64,000 nt of DNA. Origin: Stenotrophomonas maltophilia. Lineage in GTDB: Bacteria; Pseudomonadota; Gammaproteobacteria; Xanthomonadales; Xanthomonadaceae. The notes beneath the pieces were generated by a model. That model had not been told where the DNA came from. It did no database searches and worked only from the letters and a program-made list of their open reading frames with translations. The translations under genes were made by a program, and so were the position numbers. Below are positions 43,843-53,097 of the stretch, in pieces (the stretch's first letter is position 1; each line of letters opens with the position of its first letter). The DNA is taken from contig NZ_CP015612.1 in the NCBI RefSeq assembly GCF_002138415.1, positions 4,504,001 to 4,568,000 on the forward strand, given 5' to 3'.

Positions 43843-46800
43843 ATGTTCAAGCTGATCATTGAAACAGCGGTGCGCCACCGCTGGCTGGTGGTGTTCATGG
43901 CGGCGCTGATCGCTGCCGTGGGCCTGTTCCAGCTGGGCAAGCTGCCGATCGACGCGGTGCCGGACATCACCAACCGCCAGGTGCAGATCAACACGGTGGC
44001 ACCGGCACTGACGCCGGAACAGATCGAGCGGCAGGTGACCTACCCGCTGGAAACCGCGCTGGCCGGCATTCCCGGCCTGACCACCACGCGTTCGCTGTCG
44101 CGCAATGGCTTCTCGCAGGTCACCGCGATCTTCACCGATGCCACCGACATCTACTTCGCGCGCCAGCAGGTGGCCGAACGCATGCGCGAGGCATCCGAAG
44201 ACCTGCCCGATGGCGCGTCGCCGATGCTGTCGCCGGTCACCACCGGCCTCGGTGAAGTGCTGATGTGGACCGTGGACTTCACCACGTTCGATCCGGCCAG
44301 GCTGGCCAAGCCCGGTGAAGCGGGCTGGCAGGCCGGCGAGGTCTACCGCACGCCGGAAGGCAACCTGCTGCGCACGCCGGAAGAACGTGCCACCTACCTG
44401 CGCACCGTGCAGGACTGGATCATCGCGCCGCAGATGCGTTCCAGCCCGGGGCTGGCCGGCGTCGATACGGTCGGCGGCTACGTCAAGGAATACGGCGTGC
44501 ATCCGGACAGCGCCAAGCTGGCCGCGCACGGCCTCGGCCTGGCCGATCTGGTCACTGCTCTGCAGCGTTCCAACGTGCAGGCCGGTGCCGGCTTCGTGCA
44601 GCGTGCCGGCGAAGGCCTGGTGGTGCGTGCCGATGGCCTGGCGCTGACCACCGACGATCTGGCGCAAGCCCCGGTGGCCACCCGCAATGGCGTGGTGGTG
44701 CGCGTGGCCGATGTGGCCGAGGTCGAGCTGAGCCGCGCACCGCGCCTGGGTGCGGCCAGCCGCAACGGCCATGAAGCCGTGCTGGGCACCGCACTGATGA
44801 TTGCCGGCGGCAACAGCCGCACCGTGGCCCAGGCCGCAGCCGCGCGCCTGGAACAGGTGAACAAATCGCTGCCGGCCGACATCGTGGCGGCACCGGTGCT
44901 GGACCGCAGCGTGCTGGTCAATTCCACCATCAAGACCGTGGCCAAGAACCTCACCGAGGGCGCGCTGCTGGTGGTGGTGGTGCTGTTCCTGCTGCTGGGC
45001 AACCTGCGCGCGGCAACGATCACCGCGCTGGTGATTCCGCTGTCGTTCCTGTTCGCGGTGATCGGCATGAACCGCTTCGGCATCAGCGGCAACCTGATGA
45101 GCCTGGGTGCGCTGGACTTCGGCATCCTGGTGGACGGTGCGGTGATCGTGGTCGAGTCGACACTGCTGATGCTGGGCCAGCGCCGCGCCGAACTCGGCCG
45201 TGCGTTGACCGCGATGGAACGCCTGCGCGTGGCCGCCGATTCGGCCATGAAGATGGCGCGCCCTGCGGCCTTCGGCCAGCTGATCATCCTGCTGGTGTTC
45301 GCGCCGATCCTTACTTTGGAGGGCGTGGAGGGCAAAACGTTCCACCCGATGGCAGCCACCTTCATGCTGGCCCTGGTCGGTGCCTTCATCTTCTCCTTCA
45401 CCTTCGTGCCGGCGATGGCCGCGCTGCTGGTGCGCGAGCCCAAGGTGAAGGACGGCGATACACATACTGACGATGGCGAGCACGAAACCAAGCTGATCCG
45501 CGTGCTGCGTGCCCGCATCGAGCCGATGGTGCGCAAGGCCGTGGCCCATCCGCGCACGGTGCTGGCCGGTGCGGTGATGATGGTGGTGGTGGGCATCGGC
45601 TCGTTCTCACTGCTGGGCCGCGAGTTCATGCCGACGCTGGACGAAGGCAACGTGGCGATGCAGGCCCTGCGCGTGCCGTCGACGTCGCTGGAGCAGTCGT
45701 TGGCGATGCAGCTGGCGCTGGAGAAGGCAATCGCCAAGCAGCCGGAAGTGGAAACCGTGTTCTCGCGTACTGGTACCGCCGAGGCAGCGATCGACCCGAT
45801 GCCGACCAACATCTCCGACAGCGTGATCGTGCTGAAGCCACGCAAGGACTGGCCGGATCCGAAGCTGGGCAAGGATGCACTGGTGGCCCGCTTCGAGAAG
45901 CTGGCCGGGCAACAGCTGGGCAACAGTTTCGAGTTCAGCCAGCCGATCGAGCTGCGCTTCAATGAGCTGATTTCCGGCGTGCGTACCGACCTGGCGGTGA
46001 TGATCTTCGGCGATGACTTCAACCAATTGCAGAAGGTGGCCGACCAGGTGGCACTGAAACTGCGTGCGGTGAACGGCGCGGCCGACGTACGGGTGGAACA
46101 GATCTCCGGCCTGCCCACACTCAACGTGGCCATCGACCACGTGGCAGCGGCACAGTACGGGCTGACCGCGGCGGACGTGAGCGACGCACTGTCCACCGGC
46201 ATTGGTGGCACGGCGGCGGGCAAGATCTTCGAAGGCGATCGCCGCTTCAACGTGGTGGTGCGCCTGGACGATGCCTCGCGCAACGATCCGGACCAGCTCG
46301 CTTCACTGCCGATCGCCACGCCCTCGGGGTTGGTGATTCCGCTGTCGTCGGTGGCGCGCATCACGGTCAGCGAAGGACCGAACCAGATCAGCCGCAACAA
46401 CGGCAGCCGCCGCGTGGTGGTGCAGGCCAACGTGCGTGGCCGCGATCTGGGCGGCTTCGTCGGCGAGGCACAGGCAGCGGTGGCTGACGTGGCACTGCCG
46501 CCGGGCGCCTACCTGACCTGGGGGGGCCAGTTCGAGAACCTGCAGCGCGCCGAGAAGCGGCTGGCAACAGTGGTGCCGGTGGTGTTCCTGCTGATCGGCA
46601 GCCTGCTGTTCATGGCCCTGCGCAGCGGCAAGGAAGCCATTCTGGTGTTCAGCTGCGTGCCGTTGGCGCTGGTCGGCGGCATCCTCGCGCTGCTGCTGCG
46701 TGGCATGCCGTTCTCGGTGTCGGCGGCGGTCGGCTTCATCGCCGTCTCCGGCGTGGCCACCTTGAACGGTCTGGTGCTGATGCAGGCGATCCGCGAGCGC

Positions 46801-47052
46801 CTGGATGCCGGCGACCTGCCGCTGCAGGCGGCGATCAACGGTGCATCGAGCCGTATCCGTGCGGTGCTGACCACGGCGCTGGTGGCGATCGTCGGCTTCA
46901 TTCCGATGGCGATCGCCAGCGGTTCCGGTGCCGAGGTGCAGAAGCCGCTGGCGACGGTGGTGATCGGTGGCCTGATCACCGCCACGGTGTTGACCCTGCT
47001 GGTGCTGCCGACGTTTGCGGCGCGGGTGGCCAAGCCACGGGCGGTGGGGTGA
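43843..47052 (+). CDS. czcA: CzcA-like heavy-metal RND efflux pump
   Basis: 1069 residues from ATG 43843, preceded by GAGGAGG. The start MFKLIIETAVRHRWLVVFMA opens TM1, and PDITNRQVQINTVAPALTPE is typical of CusA/CzcA pumps. The TM4 motif LDFGILVDGAVIVVES matches the DFGx3DGAVxxVE form of divalent-cation (Zn/Co/Cd/Ni) pumps, not the Cu/Ag form. Twelve membrane segments and two large periplasmic loops are visible. Proton-driven export of divalent metals from the periplasm is expected. No sensor-regulator gene lies next to it in the window. Confidence 0.93.
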   Translation: MFKLIIETAVRHRWLVVFMAALIAAVGLFQLGKLPIDAVPDITNRQVQINTVAPALTPEQIERQVTYPLETALAGIPGLTTTRSLSRNGFSQVTAIFTDATDIYFARQQVAERMREASEDLPDGASPMLSPVTTGLGEVLMWTVDFTTFDPARLAKPGEAGWQAGEVYRTPEGNLLRTPEERATYLRTVQDWIIAPQMRSSPGLAGVDTVGGYVKEYGVHPDSAKLAAHGLGLADLVTALQRSNVQAGAGFVQRAGEGLVVRADGLALTTDDLAQAPVATRNGVVVRVADVAEVELSRAPRLGAASRNGHEAVLGTALMIAGGNSRTVAQAAAARLEQVNKSLPADIVAAPVLDRSVLVNSTIKTVAKNLTEGALLVVVVLFLLLGNLRAATITALVIPLSFLFAVIGMNRFGISGNLMSLGALDFGILVDGAVIVVESTLLMLGQRRAELGRALTAMERLRVAADSAMKMARPAAFGQLIILLVFAPILTLEGVEGKTFHPMAATFMLALVGAFIFSFTFVPAMAALLVREPKVKDGDTHTDDGEHETKLIRVLRARIEPMVRKAVAHPRTVLAGAVMMVVVGIGSFSLLGREFMPTLDEGNVAMQALRVPSTSLEQSLAMQLALEKAIAKQPEVETVFSRTGTAEAAIDPMPTNISDSVIVLKPRKDWPDPKLGKDALVARFEKLAGQQLGNSFEFSQPIELRFNELISGVRTDLAVMIFGDDFNQLQKVADQVALKLRAVNGAADVRVEQISGLPTLNVAIDHVAAAQYGLTAADVSDALSTGIGGTAAGKIFEGDRRFNVVVRLDDASRNDPDQLASLPIATPSGLVIPLSSVARITVSEGPNQISRNNGSRRVVVQANVRGRDLGGFVGEAQAAVADVALPPGAYLTWGGQFENLQRAEKRLATVVPVVFLLIGSLLFMALRSGKEAILVFSCVPLALVGGILALLLRGMPFSVSAAVGFIAVSGVATLNGLVLMQAIRERLDAGDLPLQAAINGASSRIRAVLTTALVAIVGFIPMAIASGSGAEVQKPLATVVIGGLITATVLTLLVLPTFAARVAKPRAVG

Positions 47053-47061
47053 TGTGATGCC

Positions 47062-47138
47062 GGGGTCGGAGCCCTTTCCGTGGGAAAGGGATCCGACCCC
47101 ATGATCGGGTCGGATTGCCGGCCAGCGGCCGGCACTAC
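47062..47138. repeat. GGGGTC palindrome copy 4 followed by a SMAG repeat
   Basis: 47062-47100 reads GGGGTCGGAGCCCTTTCC, GTG, GGAAAGGGATCCGACCCC, with the GAGC/GATC arms in the reverse order of copy 1. A SMAG arm (TTGCCGGCCAGCGGCCGGCA then CTAC) spans 47115-47138. They separate the convergent czcA and DUF885 genes and may end both transcripts. Confidence 0.85.
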
Positions 47139-47148
47139 CCTGGTGAGG

Positions 47149-48921
47149 TCAGGCCTTCTTGCGTTCGGCGATGTAGGCCTGGATCTGCTGTTCCAGCACC
47201 GGCAGCGGCACCGAGCCCTGCTTGAGCAGGGTGTCGTGGAAGCCCTTGATGTCGAACTTGTCGCCCAGTTCCTTCTCGGCCTGCGCACGCAGGCGCACGA
47301 TGGCGATCTCGCCCAGCTTGTAGCTCAGCGCCTGGCCCGGCCAGGAAATGTAGCGGTCCACTTCGGTGGTCACTTCATGCTCGCTCAGCGCGGTGTGGTC
47401 GCGCAGGTAGGCCAACGCCTGCTCGCGGGTCCAGCCCTTGCTGTGCACGCCGGTGTCGATCACCAGGCGCGCAGCGCGCCACATTTCGTAGGTCAGGCGG
47501 CCGAAATCCTCGTAGGGGGTTTCGTAGATGCCCATCTCCACGCCCAGCTTCTCGCAGTACAGCGCCCAGCCTTCGCCATAGGCGGAAATGTAGGCGTTGC
47601 GGCGGAACTCGGGCAGGTTCTTCTGCTCGGCGGCGATCGCGCCCTGCAGCGCGTGGCCCGGATCGGACTCATGCAGCGTCAGTGCCGGCAGGTTGTACAG
47701 CGGGCGCGACGGCAGGTTGTAGGTGTTGAGCCAGTAGGTGCCCATGCCACCACGGCCGGCGGTCCAGAACGGTGCGATGTCCGGCGGCACCGGCACGATG
47801 GTGAAGCGCGCGCGCGGCAGCGTCATGTACTTGCCGAGCTGGCCATCGGCCCGCTTGGAAATCCACGCCGCGCGCGACAGCAGCTCTTCCGGGGTCTTGG
47901 CGTAGAACTGCGGATCGGTGCGCAGGAAGGTCAGGAACTCGGCGAAGCTGCCCTTGAACTTCACCTGCTTGATGATGTCGTTCATCTCGCCCTGGATGCG
48001 AGCGACTTCGTCCAGGCCGATGCGATGGATCTCGTCCGGCGACAGGTCCAGCGTGGTGTACTCGTGGATCTGCTGCTTGTAGTACGCCTTGCCGCCCGGC
48101 ATCGCTTCGGCGGCCAGCGTGGTGCGCGCCTGCGGCACGTACTCGTTGACGAAGAAGGTGCGCAGCTGCTGGAACGCCGGCACCACCTTGCCACTGATCG
48201 CTTCACGCGCCTGCGCCTGCAGCCTGGCCTGCTCTGCGGTCGGAATGCTGTTGGGCAGCTTCTTGAACGGCGCGTACAGCGGCGACTCGGTGGGATCCAT
48301 CAGCTCGGCGACGGTGGCGATGGAGACCTCGCGACCATCGAGCACGGCACGCGGCACACTGAAGCCACGCTTCAGGCCGGCGCGCATGTTCTCGGTCTGC
48401 TGGCCGAAGTAGCGCGGCACATCATTCAGGCGGGCGATGTAGTTCTGGTAGTCCTGCACGGTCTTCATCTCGCGCCGGGCCATGAAGGACAGGTTGGACC
48501 AGAACGAGGAGTCGGCGTTGAACGGCATCTCGTAGCCGCGCAGGCGCGTCTCTTCGGCCAGGTTGAACACCTGGTCGCGGTAGATCGCGTAGTTGACCTG
48601 GTTGTCCGGCGACAGCGTCTTCGGGTCGATCTTCTTCAGCGCGGCGAGGGTCTCGTCCCACACCTTCAGGCGCGCCTGCTGCGCGGCCGGGCCGACGTCG
48701 GGCATGCGGGTGGCGTTGGCCGGGGCGTCTTCGTCCTCGCTGGCCTCGCCGCCGCCATCCTGGCGCCACTTCCATTCCTTCTCGTACAGCGCACGGAAGG
48801 CGGCGTCGGCGGGCGATTCGGTGGCCACGCTGGCCGGTGCGGCGGTGGCGGGCGGCGCGGCCAGGGCCACGGCAGGGGCGGACAGGGCGATCAGCAGGGC
48901 AACGGCAAGACGGGTTTTCAC
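47149..48921 (-). CDS. DUF885 family exported protein (predicted metallo-hydrolase)
   Basis: 590 residues from GTG 48921; a GTG at 48927 is the alternative, and no ATG precedes the signal peptide (VKTRLAVALLIALSAPAVAL). The family core is LTLHESDPGHALQGAIAAEQ, an HExxPGH motif expected to bind metal, with AYGEGWALYCEKLGVEMGIY providing a further Glu, and WPGQALSYKLGEIAIVRLRA. Homologues in Xanthomonadaceae are annotated as DUF885 or dipeptidyl-like carboxypeptidases; the substrate is unknown. A periplasmic or cell-surface location is inferred. Confidence 0.9.
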   Translation of the reverse strand: MKTRLAVALLIALSAPAVALAAPPATAAPASVATESPADAAFRALYEKEWKWRQDGGGEASEDEDAPANATRMPDVGPAAQQARLKVWDETLAALKKIDPKTLSPDNQVNYAIYRDQVFNLAEETRLRGYEMPFNADSSFWSNLSFMARREMKTVQDYQNYIARLNDVPRYFGQQTENMRAGLKRGFSVPRAVLDGREVSIATVAELMDPTESPLYAPFKKLPNSIPTAEQARLQAQAREAISGKVVPAFQQLRTFFVNEYVPQARTTLAAEAMPGGKAYYKQQIHEYTTLDLSPDEIHRIGLDEVARIQGEMNDIIKQVKFKGSFAEFLTFLRTDPQFYAKTPEELLSRAAWISKRADGQLGKYMTLPRARFTIVPVPPDIAPFWTAGRGGMGTYWLNTYNLPSRPLYNLPALTLHESDPGHALQGAIAAEQKNLPEFRRNAYISAYGEGWALYCEKLGVEMGIYETPYEDFGRLTYEMWRAARLVIDTGVHSKGWTREQALAYLRDHTALSEHEVTTEVDRYISWPGQALSYKLGEIAIVRLRAQAEKELGDKFDIKGFHDTLLKQGSVPLPVLEQQIQAYIAERKKA

Positions 48922-48988
48922 GAGCACAGGTTCCCGGGAAGGCAGACCCCGATGATGGCACCGCTCACCGTCCGTGGCATGGGACGAA

Positions 48989-49132
48989 GGTCCTGCCTGC
49001 AACGCAGGCAGGACCGGGAACCGGCCGCAGGCCGGGGCCCCAGCGCCGAAGGCGCGCGGTAGCGCGGGGCCATGCCCCGCGAGCGCGCAGCGCGGCCAAC
49101 GGATACAGCCGCCAGGCATGGCCTGGCGCTAC
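48989..49132. repeat. hairpin and SMAG-like repeats between DUF885 and the lipid/sugar genes
   Basis: 48989-49015 is a perfect palindrome, GGTCCTGCCTGC, AAC, GCAGGCAGGACC. From 49059 a SMAG-type unit runs GTAGCGCGGGGCCATGCCCC and a second palindrome (GCCAGGCATGGCCTGGC) closes with GCTAC at 49132. The span holds no gene. Confidence 0.8.
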
Positions 49133-49138
49133 CGGGCC

Positions 49139-49486
49139 TCAGTGGCTGGCCTTGTCCCGCTTCCAGCCCCGGTGCTTGATGTCCAGCTGCAGGCTGTACA
49201 GCGCGGTGAACGCCGGGAACAGGTTCTGCAGCACACCCACCGAGTCCTGCTTGGCCGAGAACAGGAAGTAGCTCAGCGTCATCAGGCTGCCGACCACGCT
49301 CATGTACCAGAACAAGCGCGGGATGACCGGCTTGCCGGCGCGCTTGGAGGCGATGAACTGGACCAGCCAGCGGCCGCCGAACATCAGCGCGCCGGTGTAG
49401 CCGATCAGTTTCCAGCCGGTCACATGCAGGCCGGTCCAGTACAGCCAGGTCAGCGGCTGGTCCAGCCAGTGCAGTTCCAGGCCCAT
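49139..49486 (-). CDS. lipid-A-disaccharide synthase N-terminal domain-like (LABN) membrane protein
   Basis: 115 residues from ATG 49486 (MGLELHWLDQPLTWLYWTGL); the ATG shares one base with the stop of the upstream glycosyltransferase (TGATG). Three membrane segments are visible, with YTGALMFGGRWLVQFIASKR and LFWYMSVVGSLMTLSYFLFS matching the LABN domain. These small proteins often accompany GT2 enzymes of the undecaprenyl-phosphate type and are thought to help lipid-linked sugar flipping. That role is inferred. Confidence 0.88.
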   Translation of the reverse strand: MGLELHWLDQPLTWLYWTGLHVTGWKLIGYTGALMFGGRWLVQFIASKRAGKPVIPRLFWYMSVVGSLMTLSYFLFSAKQDSVGVLQNLFPAFTALYSLQLDIKHRGWKRDKASH

Positions 49487-50208
49487 CACCGCTCTTCCAC
49501 CGCGGTGCGCTTGCTGCGGGTGATCAGCCAGGCCACGCCGCGCAGGTCACGAATGCCCACCAGCGCGCGGCCCAGGTTGTTGTACTTGGAGACGCCGGCG
49601 GTACGGTGGCGGTGGTTGACCGGCACGCTGGTGGTCTTCCAGCCGGCGCGCTGCATCAGCGCCGGCAGGTAGCGGTGCATGTGGTCGAAGTACGGCAGAT
49701 CGAGGAACGCACTGCGCTCGAACAGCTTGATGCCGCAGCCGGTGTCAGGCGTATCGTCGCGCAGCATGCGTGCACGGATGGCGTTGGCCCAGCGGCTGGC
49801 CCAGCGCTTGCTGCCGCTGTCCTGGCGGTTGACGCGCCAGCCGGCGAACAGCTTCACCTGCGCCTCGGCGGCGTCACGTGCGGCGAGCAGCTTGGGGATA
49901 TCGGCCGGATCGTTCTGGCCATCGCCATCCAGGGTGGCGATCCAGGCTGCACGCGCGTGCTTCACCCCGGTGCGCACCGCCGTGCTCTGCCCGCTCTGGT
50001 TCACGTGGTGCAAGACCCGCAGTTCCGGGGTGGTCGCCTTCAGCCCCTGCAGCACCGCCAGGGTGTCATCGCGCGAGTGATCATCGATGTAGACGATCTC
50101 GAACGGCAGCCGGCCACGCAGCGCAGCGGTGATTTCGGCGACCAGCGGGGCGACATTGTCGCGCTCGTTGAACACCGGGACGACGACGGAAAGCTCGGGT
50201 TGGCTCAT
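49486..50208 (-). CDS. family 2 glycosyltransferase (polyprenyl-phosphate-sugar type)
   Basis: 240 residues from ATG 50208 (MSQPELSVVVPVFNERDNVA). GT-A motifs are VVPVFNERDNV, VYIDDHSRDD and ATLDGDGQNDP (DxD). HRHRTAGVSKYNNLGRAL near the end is the usual GVSKY block of dolichyl/undecaprenyl-phosphate mannose or aminoarabinose transferases. There are no C-terminal membrane helices; the following LABN-like protein could supply the membrane part. They are translationally coupled. Confidence 0.9.
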   Translation of the reverse strand: MSQPELSVVVPVFNERDNVAPLVAEITAALRGRLPFEIVYIDDHSRDDTLAVLQGLKATTPELRVLHHVNQSGQSTAVRTGVKHARAAWIATLDGDGQNDPADIPKLLAARDAAEAQVKLFAGWRVNRQDSGSKRWASRWANAIRARMLRDDTPDTGCGIKLFERSAFLDLPYFDHMHRYLPALMQRAGWKTTSVPVNHRHRTAGVSKYNNLGRALVGIRDLRGVAWLITRSKRTAVEER

Positions 50209-50296
50209 AAGGCACTCGGCCAAGGGGGACAAAGACCGCGCATTCTCCGAAACCGAGGTTATCCGAAGATGAATCCGGCCGCGTGAGGATTGCGGC

Positions 50297-51262
50297 TCAG
50301 GCGCGGTCGCCAAAATACTCGCGGCACCACTGCACGACGGGGGGCAATCCCTCTTCGATCGGGGTCACCGCGTCGAAGCCGAATGCGTCATGGGCGCGCC
50401 GGGTATCGGCCATCGTGCGCACCATGTCGCCCGGCTGCATCGGCTTGTAGACCTTCTGCGCGGGGCGACCGGCGGCCTGCTCGATCACGCTGATGAAGCG
50501 CTCCAGCTCGACCGGCGTATGGTTGCCGAGGTTGAACACCCGGTGCGGTACCGGACCATCGGCCGGATGCGCGAGCGCGCCGAGAATACCGGACACGATG
50601 TCGGAGACATGTGTGAAGTCGCGCTGCATGCGGCCTTCGTTGAACACGTCGATCGGCCGCCCGGCCAGCACCGCGCGCGAGAAGAGCAACGGTGCCATGT
50701 CCGGCCGGCCCCACGGGCCATACACGGTGAAGAAGCGCAGGCCGGTGGCATGCAGGCCGTACAGCTGCGCGTAGGTGTAGGCCATCAGCTCGTTGGCCGC
50801 CTTGGTCGCCGCATACAGCGAGCGCGGCTGGTCCACGCGCTGGTCCTCGGAGAACGGCGGCGTGGCCGAATCACCGTAGACCGAGCTGCTGGAGGCATAC
50901 ACCAGGTGCTGCACGCCACGATGGCGGCACAGTTCGAGCATGTTGACGAAGCCGACCAGGTTGCTGTCGACGTAGGCGTGCGGATTTTCCAGCGAATAGC
51001 GCACACCGGCCTGCGCGGCCAGGTGGATCACCGCGGTCGGCTGCACTTCATCGAACAGCGCGGCAAGGCCCTCGCGGTCGGTCAGGTCCAGTGCGCGCAG
51101 GTCCAGGGTCGGGCACAGTGCGGCCACGCGGTCACGCTTGATCTGCGGGTCGTAGTAGTCGTTGAAGTTGTCCAGGCCGACCACGGGCTGGCCGGCCTCC
51201 AGCAGCGCGCGGGCGGTGTAGGCACCGATGAAGCCGGCAGCGCCGGTGAGCAGGATGGTCAT
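50297..51262 (-). CDS. NAD-dependent epimerase, UDP-glucuronate 4-epimerase-like
   Basis: 321 residues from ATG 51262 (MTILLTGAAGFIGAYTARAL). The Rossmann motif TGAAGFIG stands at the start. The catalytic region has YASSSSVYG and SLYAATKAANELMAYTYAQL (YxxxK). The HDYYDPQIKR-like segment FNDYYDPQIKRDRVAAL is typical of the UDP-glucuronate epimerase group, as is FFTVYGPWGRPDMAPLLFSR. It probably supplies a uronic acid for surface polysaccharide. It is upstream of, and on the same strand as, the GT2 gene. Confidence 0.93.
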   Translation of the reverse strand: MTILLTGAAGFIGAYTARALLEAGQPVVGLDNFNDYYDPQIKRDRVAALCPTLDLRALDLTDREGLAALFDEVQPTAVIHLAAQAGVRYSLENPHAYVDSNLVGFVNMLELCRHRGVQHLVYASSSSVYGDSATPPFSEDQRVDQPRSLYAATKAANELMAYTYAQLYGLHATGLRFFTVYGPWGRPDMAPLLFSRAVLAGRPIDVFNEGRMQRDFTHVSDIVSGILGALAHPADGPVPHRVFNLGNHTPVELERFISVIEQAAGRPAQKVYKPMQPGDMVRTMADTRRAHDAFGFDAVTPIEEGLPPVVQWCREYFGDRA

Positions 51263-51308
51263 GGCAGGGGCCCGGAAGCAGAAATTCAGGCCCCTGATGT
51301 TACCGGTC

Positions 51309-52049
51309 TCAGAACAAACCGAAACGCTTCCTGGCGACGTTGACCCGGTCCGGCTCGATCACATCGTTGATCTGTTTCGCATCGAAGCGGTCGAGCAGGA
51401 CGTCGTCGCCCTTCTTCAGCTTCAGGTCCATCTCTTCCGGATACAGCGGAACCAGGCTCATGAAGCTGATGATCTTGCCGTCGTCCAGTTCCAGCGTGGC
51501 GAAGTCCTCCGGGGTAGTCACCGGGGGCAGCACGATGGCGCCGTCGAAGCCCACGCCGGGCGCATAGGGCTCGCTGGGATGGCCGTTGGGAATGGTGTGG
51601 CCGAAACCCAGCCACGTGTCGTACTCGTGCGGCAGCCGCGCCATGCCCTTCAGCAGGCGCACCGGCCAGTAATTGCGTTCGTCCTCGAAGGCGTCCTGGG
51701 ACATCGGCCAGTCGGCCGGCAGGGTCACCATCAGCTCCATGTAGCGCGGCACATCCGCGTCCACGTCGGCGGGCACGGTCATCGGCAGGTCGCTCATGCC
51801 GGAGGTGACCAAGCGCAGGTACGGGCAGTGGTCATTGGCCGGCACCACGTGCACGTCAATGTGCACCAGGTCGGAAATGAGTTCGTGCAGGACCGTGGCG
51901 ATCGGTCCGAGATAGCGCTCGATATGGCCGCTGATCGCTTCGATGTGCTGCTCTTCGCCGATGGCGAGCACAAAGTCCTTTTCGCGCCGGTGCCTCAGTA
52001 TCTGGGTACCGTCCGGGCTGACGTCCTCGTACTCGTATTCGTTGCTCAT
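51309..52049 (-). CDS. suppressor-of-fused (SUFU) domain protein
   Basis: 246 residues from ATG 52049 (MSNEYEYEDVSPDGTQILRH). The SUFU core is visible as PYLRLVTSGMSDLPMTVP, YMELMVTLPADWPMSQDAFE, NYWPVRLLKGMARLPHEYDT and GHTIPNGHPSEPYAPGVGFD. Bacterial SUFU-domain proteins are cytoplasmic and some are immunity proteins of toxin systems. No toxin gene lies nearby, so its role is open. It is acidic, without signal peptide. Confidence 0.88.
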   Translation of the reverse strand: MSNEYEYEDVSPDGTQILRHRREKDFVLAIGEEQHIEAISGHIERYLGPIATVLHELISDLVHIDVHVVPANDHCPYLRLVTSGMSDLPMTVPADVDADVPRYMELMVTLPADWPMSQDAFEDERNYWPVRLLKGMARLPHEYDTWLGFGHTIPNGHPSEPYAPGVGFDGAIVLPPVTTPEDFATLELDDGKIISFMSLVPLYPEEMDLKLKKGDDVLLDRFDAKQINDVIEPDRVNVARKRFGLF

Positions 52050-52173
52050 GTCCTCTCCCTGGATGGGCCACGGGCCGGAGAGCAGTGCATCCCCCGGCGC
52101 GCGCGGCGGTGCGTTCCCTGTCAATTACAGGACGCGGCAGGAACAGGCCGCCCCCCCTGTCTTTGCGCCGGGC

Positions 52174-53097
52174 TCAGCCCTGGCGCGTACGCAGCTTTTC
52201 CAGCACACCGTCCAGGGTATCCAGGTCGGTGTAATGGATGATCAGCTTGCCCTTGCCACCGCGGCCGTGGCTGATCGCCACCTTGGCCCCCAGCGATTCG
52301 GACAGCTCGGTTTCCAGCGAGGCGATGTCGGCCTGCTGCACCTTCGGCGCGGCCACCGGGCGATTGCTGGGCACCTTGCCGGCGGCGAAGGCCTGCGCAC
52401 GGCGCTCGACCTCGCGCACCGACCAGCCTTCGTCGGCCGCTTCCTGCGCCAGCTTGCCGGCCAGTTCGGGGGCCAGGGTCAGCAGCGCACGGGCGTGGCC
52501 CATTTCCAGGCGGCGGGTTTCCAGCAGCAGGCGGATCGCCACCGGCAGCTCCAGCAGGCGCAGCAGGTTGGACACCGCCGCGCGCGAGCGGCCGACGGCC
52601 TCGGCGGCCTCGGCATGGGTCAGGGTGAATTCGCTGATCAGGCGCTGCAGCGCCTCGGCTTCTTCCAGCGGGTTGAGGTCTTCGCGCTGGATGTTCTCGA
52701 TCAGCGCCATCGCGATGACGGTGCGGTCTTCCAGCTCGCGCACCACCACCGGCACTTCGTCCAGGCCGGCCAGCTGCGAGGCGCGCCAGCGGCGTTCACC
52801 GGCGACGATTTCGTAGTTGCCTGCCGGCAGCTGGCGCACCAGGATCGGCTGGATCACGCCCTGCGACTTGATCGAGTCGGCCAGCTCGGACAGCTTGCCC
52901 TCGTCCATCTCGCGGCGCGGCTGGTACTTGCCCGGCTGCAGCTGGCCCACGGCCAGCTTGCGCAGCACTTCACCCGGCAGCGGCTCGATCACCGCGGTGG
53001 TGGCCTGCACCTGGCTGACCGCCCCCTTGGGACCCAGCAGCGCATCCAGGCCACGGCCGAGGCCTCGCTTCTTGGCTGCCGGCTTGCTGCTGGTCAT
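52174..53097 (-). CDS. parB: chromosome partitioning protein ParB
   Basis: 307 residues from ATG 53097 (MTSSKPAAKKRGLGRGLDAL). KKRGLGRGLDALLG is the ParA-contacting N-terminus. LQPGKYQPRREMDEGKLSEL and GNYEIVAGERRWRASQLAGL form the CTP-binding domain with the GERRxR motif. A helix-turn-helix (TLTHAEAAEAVGRSRAAVSN) and a C-terminal dimerisation domain (LIIHYTDLDTLDGVLEKL) follow. Its ATG shares one base with the parA stop (TGATG). Confidence 0.97.
   Translation of the reverse strand: MTSSKPAAKKRGLGRGLDALLGPKGAVSQVQATTAVIEPLPGEVLRKLAVGQLQPGKYQPRREMDEGKLSELADSIKSQGVIQPILVRQLPAGNYEIVAGERRWRASQLAGLDEVPVVVRELEDRTVIAMALIENIQREDLNPLEEAEALQRLISEFTLTHAEAAEAVGRSRAAVSNLLRLLELPVAIRLLLETRRLEMGHARALLTLAPELAGKLAQEAADEGWSVREVERRAQAFAAGKVPSNRPVAAPKVQQADIASLETELSESLGAKVAISHGRGGKGKLIIHYTDLDTLDGVLEKLRTRQG

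Noticed and set aside
51309..52049. SUFU-domain gene as part of a toxin-immunity locus
   Set aside because: No toxin, Rhs or secretion gene lies beside it; the neighbours are sugar enzymes and parAB.
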